A stretch of DNA of 64,000 nt from Lepiota brunneoincarnata (lineage: Eukaryota; Basidiomycota; Agaricomycetes; Agaricales; Agaricaceae), in assembly GCA_023014365.1 (NCBI GenBank), contig JAEBUN010000004.1, positions 310,001-374,000 of the forward strand, written 5' to 3'. Both the position numbers and the translations under genes were made by a program. Within the stretch, counting starts at the first letter, position 1. The number at the start of each line of letters is the position of its first letter. Positions 57,440-64,000 of the stretch are shown in pieces. Under the pieces are notes generated by a model. That model made no database searches and was not told the origin of the DNA. It saw nothing but the letters and a program-made list of their open reading frames with translations.

Positions 57440-60086
57440 ATGACTTCGCTGCTGACTACTGCTGTTGACGAATCCTGCCACAACCACCTTCGTGGCAGGC
57501 GACGCAGCTCTGTCCACCCGCTCAGCGCGGTACCCCGCCTGTTTTCTTCCGCACAGTCTGGAGTGTATGCTAACTCTACTGCCGCTGACGAGAGCGCCAT
57601 CTCGGATGATATAGAGCTCGCGCCTCGACATACTCCTCTGCCTGGCAATGACTCTGACACAAAGGGGTTAACTCTCTCCACAACATTAAACATTTCCCCC
57701 CCCTCTCATGCGCACATGCCAGACTACGGACCCAAGATGACCGTTCCCCGGCACCAAGATTCACTAGGCAGCACCATCGAGTTCTCACTGCCTTCTTCGC
57801 CGACGTTTGTTTCGTCGCCTCAGAGTCCGTATTCAGAGGCGGCACCTTATACTCGTAAACCCTCTTATGACGATTTGGTTCTGAATTTGCCTACATTGAG
57901 TCGATGCAGTGGAAGGACTACTGATGAAGGGAAGACGAAGTTTGACAGAATGAAATGGAGGCTTGCTGCGGGCTATTTTGCGTATTTCATGTGTGGTTGG
58001 GGAGATGGAGGTGGGTAGATCTACTTCATCTGGGTAATAGCATCACTGATTGATACTATACTCAACAGTGACTGGCACAGTTCTTCCATGTGGGTTGTTC
58101 GGCTCCTTTCCTGGACTGTACAGACCGGACTGACATTGAATAGTGTTTATGGCTGATTTTCACATCAGTTTCTCAACCTCTTCTCTCCTGTTTGCGGGCA
58201 GCACTTGCGGGTAAGATTGGCCGGGAGCGACAAGGGTCACAATCAATACTAATGCCCCTCCAGCTTTTTCATTGGTACGCTGCTCGTCGAACGCATAATG
58301 CGAGGCCTATCTCGTACCCGTGTAAACCAGCAGCGCAGCGCCTGGTACCCCTACTTTTCTTTCCCTCTCCCTCAAAAATTTTTGGGCCCAGATAACGCCA
58401 GCCATTCTGCCCTCCAGTCTCGACATCTCGTACTTTTGGTATCAAGTTTGTTGCATGCGTTATTCTTTGTTATCATGGGCACACGAGGTGGATTCCCGGC
58501 GCTGTTCCTGGCTTATACCGTTGCTGCATTTGCAAGGGCCATACTTACTGGTGAGCGTCACTTTGCTTGATTGATGGGGACTGATGTTGACTGTTTTGGT
58601 AATCCAGCTGCCTTGTACGTGCCCAGTGGATTGATGAGTGATGTCAGCGTTTACATCTTACTTAGGAACATGTATTTTTCCACTGTCATGCCTCAGTCCC
58701 TCGGCTATGCCTTTGGTATCTGGAGTAAGTTCAATTTTCGATCGGTGACCACAAAGACTCTGACAGAATTCGTTGTAGGTATAGGTGGGGTTACCTCCCC
58801 ACTCATATGCCAGGCGATTGTGGCAACTGGAGTGCCCTGGTACCAGTTTTACTTGGCCTCCCTTGTTCTTTCTGCGTTTAATACTGGATTCTTGGTGCTT
58901 ACTTTTCGACCGACTCCGAGCGAGTGGCTGAGAGAGCACCACGAGGAATCCAGGCGAGTGCAGCGAAAGAGCAGCGCTGGCAGTGGTGAGTCAGCTCTAT
59001 CGAGCTCCTGCGATGAAACCAGGAATCGCGTTGTGCAGAAAGCGGAGGCGAAGGATGTTGTCGCTCCCAGGAGCGGTAAGTGCTTTTCCTCACAAACTAG
59101 AGGTGAGGTAGAAGACTGATTTTGAGAGTACAGCACTGCGCCTGGCTTTGTCTCTTGGTTATCTGCGGGCGTTTTTGGTCTTCGCGTTGTTTTATTGTGG
59201 GTGGTGAGTGACTTGTGGCAAGTTGGTTCGCAGATCGGTGGCCTGAGATGCGGTATAGTGAAACGACAACACAGGGTTTCGTATGATGGGTTATCCTCCT
59301 GGTTAGTCCGCCCATTGATTACCTTGCTTTCAGATGGTGTCCTATCTCCTGAATACCCGCGTACGTTTTTTCCCTCAAAAATCCCTGTATCAGACTAAAA
59401 GGGGGAATCAGCATGCAAATAAAAAAACTGTGGGCTACGTGACCTCAGGCTTCTGGGCTGGTATCACTATCGGGCGATTCGCCTGGGGCTATTTCATGCC
59501 TTCGTAAGTTGACTTACAGCCGTTCTGGTGATAGGTGTTGAGTACTCCCCAGTCTTGACTTCACACAGCGGAAATACTTGGTCCACCTGTGCCTGAGTAA
59601 GCTCCTCCTCCCACTTGCTGAATGCTTGGACTTAGAAGAAAACAGCTATTGGACTGATCATGGAATTGCTCATCTGGTTTGTGAACTCTAACATCGGTAA
59701 TGCCTTTGCGGCAAGTGTAATAGGAGTGGTCTTTGGACCTCTATTCCCTGCAGCTCTTAGCTTGGCCAACGCACTTTTACCAGAAGAGGTACAGATGGTT
59801 AGCATGGCTTTGATGTGAGTGCTTCGCCCCGATGGTGGTTCCTGAATGCTAAAATTCTCACCAGCTCCCTGGCTGCGAGTGCTGGCGCAGGTTCGCTTTC
59901 GTTCAGCATACGGTACCCGATTTAGGCTGATATCCAGGACTTTTGTCAGCGATTTTCCCGTTCGTTGCCGGAGTAATATCAGTTTCAAAAGGCGTACACA
60001 CCCTGACATACGTCACCGTTCCGCTTGCGGGGTCACTTGTCGCCGGATGGTTTTTGTTCCCTTCGCGAGTACCAAATACTGTGTAG
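57440..60086 (+). CDS. MFS transporter 2 (BSC6/YOL137W-like family), paralogue of transporter 1
   Basis: The exon lengths after exon 1 repeat those of transporter 1: 21, 67, 287, 7, 59, 297, 70, 22, 27, 92 nt (58069-58089, 58144-58210, 58264-58550, 58608-58614, 58666-58724, 58779-59075, 59134-59203, 59259-59280, 59334-59360, 59412-59503). The first exon ends at 58010; an upstream in-frame ATG lies at 57356. Motifs: YFAYFMCGWGDGGVTGTVLP, SRHLVLLVSSLLHALFFVIM, GYVTSGFWAGITIGRFAWG, GVVFGPLFPAALSLANALLP and IFPFVAGVISVSKG. The N-terminus is long and Ser/Pro-rich. One junction, between about 59553-59596 and 59636, is out of phase by one base, which may be another stray insertion or an exon I have missed. 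Substrate unknown. Confidence 0.78.
58608..58614 (+). other. 7-nt micro-exon of MFS transporter 2
   Basis: CTGCCTT, preceded by a CAG acceptor and followed by GTACGT, joins AILTG to NMYFSTVMPQ. It has the same position, phase and length as the micro-exon in transporter 1, although the sequence differs. Confidence 0.78.
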
Positions 60087-60190
60087 ATTTGGTAATAAAT
60101 ATCACGAGCCAATCAAATGGTGATCCATGGGCGCCTGTGAGAGTGTTTAGCACAGACAACACAGCCGGAGACAACTTGGCTGGACATCTC

Positions 60191-62574
60191 ATGTCACGGA
60201 TACCCGTCCCACAAAACCGTAACACTAGTTCGTCTCCTACACCTTATTCAGACCGTCCTGCCTCTCCCCTACCGTCCAAAACTTTCCCCTCGAAAAATAC
60301 CGACAGCCAGCCCAGCATGTCCTCTCTCTCCGGATACCAGTCCTCCGTCTCCCTCTCCGAGACCAGGAGGAAGCAGTCGAGACGTGATGAGGTCCGTGGC
60401 TCGCAGATTCAATTCAGACGCGTGCTTTTTCTGACCAGCTAGGACCTTACAGGCTATTCGCAAGAAAATTGAGTCGGAATTGTCGCGTAAGCGCACCATC
60501 TCAACCACGCACCAGATGAACAGGAGTAAGCGCACTGGAAAGACCTTGGCAGTCAAGGGAACCGTTGCCGCTCTCAAACCGAGCCCTGCGTTGACCGTGC
60601 CGGAGAACATGACCGTTGCGGAGGCGAGCCAGTTGTGTGCTGCCAAGCGCACAGACTGTGTTCTCGTTGTTGATGAGGATGAGGGTTTGAGTGGTATCTT
60701 TACTGCGAAGGACCTCGCCTATCGGGTGAGTTTAACTTTTACGGATCGGCAGAGCGGAGCTGTTGGGTTGACCTAGCTTGAACTTTGACAGGTCACCGCC
60801 GAGGGCCTTGAGCCCCACTTGACGCAAGTCAGTCAAATCATGACACGCAGTCCTATGGTCACCCGCGATACGACTAGCGCGACAGAGGCGCTGCAACTGA
60901 TGGTTTCAAAGCATTTTAGGCATCTGGTATGGTATCAATTCCGAATGTCCAGGCTGCGCCTATCTGATAACTCCACAGCCCGTTTGCAATGAAGATGGCA
61001 ATGTTGTTGGCTTGCTTGACATCACCAAAGTGTTTCACGAGGCCTTGGACAAAGTCGAACGCAGTTCTGCTGCCTCGGAACAATTGTTCAATGCCATGGC
61101 TGGTGTTCAGAGTGAACTCGGTAGTGTCAGCAGCAATCCTCAGGCCACTGCTATGCTTGCATGGGCGGAGAAGCTCAGACAGAAGACAGCTTTGCCGGAC
61201 TTGACTACCGTGATGGATTCCCGCACGCTACCTGCCACCGTCGGCCCGAAGGCTAGTGTTCGTGAAGTAGCCAAGTTGATGAAGGAACGACGCACGACGG
61301 CTGTTTGTATTGTAGAGGGCGGCAAGATTGCTGGTATCTTCACGAGCAAAGATATTGTCCTTCGAGTTATCGCTGCGGGTTTGGATGCCGGCCGATGTAG
61401 CGTTGTTCGGGTCATGACACCCCATCCTGATACTGCTCCTCCCACCATGACTGTTCATGATGCCTTGAAGAAGATGCACAGTACGTCAAATTCTTGGGGC
61501 TTTTGTGTTCTTAATGGCCTCATCCCTGCTCCATAGACGGACGTTACCTCAACTTGCCCGTTGTTGAGGCGGACGGACAGTTAATAGCTATTGTGGATGT
61601 CCTCAAGCTCACGTATGCTACTCTCGAACAAGTCTGTCCTACTTTTGTATATATTCTGTGTGTTTTCTCATTCCCCGTAGATGAACGCCATGTCCGGTGC
61701 TGAGGCCTCGAGTGACAACGAAGGTGGACCTATGTGGGGCAGGTTCTTTGACTCCATTGGTCACGACGACAACGATTCTGTGCTTTCTGGATCACAGCCT
61801 CCTCGGTCGTATCCCTCCGCTGACCTCTCTCATCTTCAACAATCTCCCCACTCGGAGGTTCACCCCAACGACTCGGCGTCGGTCGTGGATGACGACGGGG
61901 GTGCCTCCGCACTGGAAGGCTATTCTCAGAGAAAAGGTGTTTCTGTGCCTGCCGGACCTGCTCCTCTCCCGGCAGATGATGGTACTTATGTCTTCAAGTT
62001 CCGTGCACCCAGCGGCAGGACCCATAGGTTCCAATCTAGACACGACGATGTTGCTCATTTACGCGAGATTGTTGCTGGCAAGTTGGCCACTGATCCATTC
62101 TTCACCGAGTTCCGGCCAGCACACGGAGGTGCTATTCATCCCGACCCCAACGACTTCCACCTCTTCTATACTGATGCCGACGGAGATTCCGTCCTGGTCT
62201 CTTCTGATAGCGATGTGACAGACGCGGTCAAGATTGCCAAAGCGAGCGGGGCCGACAGAGTTGTTCTGCTCGTCCAAGGTGGAAAGGGGTGGAAGGAAGC
62301 AGGTGCTGAGGAGAGTGAGGAGAAGGCGAAGGAGACCATCGAGAAGGCCAGACTCGAAGAGAAGGAGATTGAGAAGAGCGAGATGACTGTAACACCCTCT
62401 GAAACTACTCGGACTCCCCCGGCTTACGTGCCCCCTCCGGCCCCTCCAGCGCCTGCCGAAGAGGTGTTTGGAATACCGAAGGATTTGTTGCTCCCTGCAA
62501 GTATTGGGGCTCTTGCCGTTGTCATCATTGGTGTCTTCACCATTTCGAGGTTGACGTCGAACAATCATTATTAG
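60191..62574 (+). CDS. CBS-PB1 domain protein with C-terminal membrane anchor (Mug70-like)
   Basis: Six exons (60191-60391, 60453-60725, 60792-60926, 60979-61480, 61537-61631, 61681-62574) encode 699 residues. A Ser/Pro-rich N-terminus is followed by four CBS repeats in two pairs: MTVAEASQLCAAKRTDCVLV ... SGIFTAKDL, IMTRSPMVTRDTTSATEALQ ... VVGLLDITKVFHEAL, ASVREVAKLMKERRTTAVCI ... AGIFTSKDIVLRV, and VMTPHPDTAPPTMTVHDAL ... LIAIVDVLKL. A PB1 domain follows (YVFKFRAPSGRTHRF ... YTDADGDSVLVSSDSD). The protein ends in an acidic coil, a Pro run and a tail anchor (LPASIGALAVVIIGVFTI). CBS pairs usually bind adenine nucleotides and PB1 mediates protein pairing. Fission-yeast Mug70 has the same CBS-PB1 layout. 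Confidence 0.88.
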
Positions 62575-63316
62575 ATTGTTGGGTAGCGGCTGAGGAAAAA
62601 AAAGTGGAGGTTTCCCCTGCCCAAGTTCTCTCCTTTCGTTCTGGACAAAGACTTCTGATCTAATGATGCAACTGATTTCGGGTGTTCCTTTCATTTCTGT
62701 GTGCAGTACCTTTGTCGTTCTCACGACGTCGACCTTCCTTGCACCTCAAGTTTTTTTTTCTGCCAGCATAAATAGAGATTCTCTCATAATTACGACGGGG
62801 GGTTATTGTTGACGTATACCATCCCCTCAATTATCTTATTCCTTGATGATTCATGAATATAACGACTGCTTATTATTGAGCACGTGGAGTCGATATATTA
62901 AGCGCCTAATACCCGAGTCGAGCGTCGCGCGCGTCACCTGCCATTAAGCTAACAGCCCTGGGCCAGTCCTCTCATCCACGTTACACCGACTCTCCACTCG
63001 GGCCTCGGATACCATCTCTTCTGGCATACTTTGTCTGGCTCGTGTACCCAGGGGAATCCCCAAGCTCTCGGTGCTCACGGTTAGCAAGTTTGGCCTTTGC
63101 TTGATTCCTGGGTATTATTGGCTGGCATCTCCGGGGATTGTCTAACGGAATTCCGTCGGAGAGCGGGAGTACTTGGAGGATTGGAACCTGGTTTAGGTGC
63201 TTTACGGTTCTAACAGTCACGGTCGGGGAAACCCTACGCAAGAACGCGGGTTGTAACGATCGGAACGGAGCATTTGGGTTACTAGGACGCCTTTTGTTGC
63301 AAAAAGAGTACGAACC
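62575..63316. other. Intergenic region between CBS-PB1 and SGF11 genes
   Basis: 742 bp. The first part is pyrimidine-rich with an 11-T run (about 62750-62760) and probably contains the 3' end of the upstream gene; the rest should be the SGF11 promoter. No coding sequence is supported. Confidence 0.45.
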
Positions 63317-64000
63317 ATGTCACCAAGGTCAGAAAAGGAGGAGATGCTCAATGCCTTGGTATATGTTCTCCCACCCGCTTAAGAGGACTTGACTGATTCG
63401 TTGTTTATTGACTGTCCCTGACTTTTCCCTCTTTCGTTCTGCTGAAATGATTGCATTGACGCTCTGGTCTGGGTGCTTACACGCGTATCCGGATATTTGT
63501 ACGACTGCAGAGCAAACGGATATTTTCGGCTATGCTGGACGAGATTATCCTCGACGCGGCACTACAGGCACATCACGAAGTCCTCAGGGGAAAGGCTGTT
63601 TGTCAGATATGTCGTACATGGTGCGTATCTCCTCTCCAAGTCCCCCCTCCTTCGAGGTGCAATCCCAACTGATGGGTGTATATGTTATTCAGTTGTGGTT
63701 CTGGTATGTCTTGTTACACACAGCAAGAGGGGAGGAACGCTAAAAATCGTATGCAGTACACCTCCCAGGGTCATTATCCCAAATTAGTGGCGGAGCCTGC
63801 GCAGGCCCAAGTTCACGAGCAGACACACCCTCGTCCACATCCGCCACGGAGGCCGGAAAAGCTGTGGGATCGAATGGGAGCGCGAATGGGGCTATGACTC
63901 CCAATACTACCGGCACGGGGACACCGACGGGAGGCAAGGATGGGACAACGTTGTTAGATTGTGTCATGTGTCAGCGGCAGGTGGGATCCCCTCCCTGTAT
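63317..64000 (+). CDS. SGF11: SAGA deubiquitinase-module subunit Sgf11-like, 5' part
   Basis: Exons 63317-63358, 63511-63620, 63693-63703 (11 nt) and 63757-63980, continuing past the window. The spliced product starts MSPRSEKEEMLNAL. It then has the Ubp8/Sgf11 assembly helix FSAMLDEIILDAALQAHHEV, a CQICRTC pair, a Ser/Thr/Gly-rich linker, and the first half of the Sgf11 zinc finger, DCVMCQRQ. Sgf11 clamps Ubp8 and contacts the nucleosome acidic patch so that histone H2B can be deubiquitinated. The first exon is placed by similarity of the N-terminus to family members; exons 2-4 join in phase. The second zinc-binding half lies outside the window. Confidence 0.8.

Overview
The window is a gene-dense piece of a nuclear genome from a filamentous basidiomycete, most likely an Agaricomycete. 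The signs are many short GT-AG introns (about 43-70 nt), tight intergenic gaps, frequent bidirectional promoters, and families typical of mushrooms (tandem BIM1-like copper-acquisition genes, BSC6-type MFS transporters, a fungal trypsin-like protease). I modelled 32 protein-coding genes. For most I checked that the exon lengths add up to an intact reading frame. I found no rRNA, tRNA, CRISPR array or intact transposon.

Layout. 1-517: 5' end of an RBM26/27 (Rmn1-like) RNA-binding protein (-). 518-3074: gene-poor, with repeated TGACTCGGG elements. 3.1-9.4 kb: trypsin-like protease and the ribosome-biogenesis factor URB2 (-). 9.6-14.9 kb: RWD-RBR ubiquitin ligase (RNF14/Itt1 type) and a multi-KH RNA-binding protein (+). 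15.5-18.4 kb: V-ATPase subunit C (-), divergent from a thiosulfate/3-mercaptopyruvate sulfurtransferase (+). 18.5-20.5 kb: two small unrecognised genes (-). 20.7-25.6 kb: two BIM1-like secreted copper-acquisition proteins and a CTR copper transporter (-), then a single-domain rhodanese and frataxin (+). 25.7-29.2 kb: small unknown gene (-) and WDR70 (+). 29.4-40.6 kb: BET bromodomain protein (+), G-patch/zinc-finger protein (-), FANCM/Mph1 helicase (+), threonine aldolase (-). 40.8-44.6 kb: small zinc-binding protein and MFS transporter 1 (+). 45.1-51.7 kb: TIM10 (-), UTP4 (+), Mpv17/PMP22 protein (-), glycine-rich secreted protein (+), peptidyl-tRNA hydrolase 2 (-). 52.1-63.98 kb: HAS1, TMEM33/Pom33, MFS transporter 2 (paralogue of 1), CBS-PB1 protein, SGF11 5' part (all +).

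Functional themes. The 20.7-25.6 kb block is the most interesting. Three adjacent co-oriented copper-uptake genes each carry an AAAAA(G/C)TTTTT element 90-180 bp upstream of the start codon, which looks like a shared regulatory site. Sulfur-transfer and iron-sulfur genes (two rhodanese-family genes and frataxin) lie close by. Three nucleolar ribosome-biogenesis factors (URB2, UTP4, HAS1) are scattered through the window. The two MFS genes share near-identical exon lengths, including a 7-nt micro-exon, and Mph1 needs two consecutive 4-nt micro-exons.

Sequence quality. At least seven single-base insertions break otherwise intact conserved frames: two in HAS1, two in the protease, and one each in a BIM1-like gene, PTH2 and the small zinc-binding gene. 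HAS1 is essential in yeast, so residual sequencing insertions are the most economical explanation and should be checked before any of these genes is called a pseudogene.
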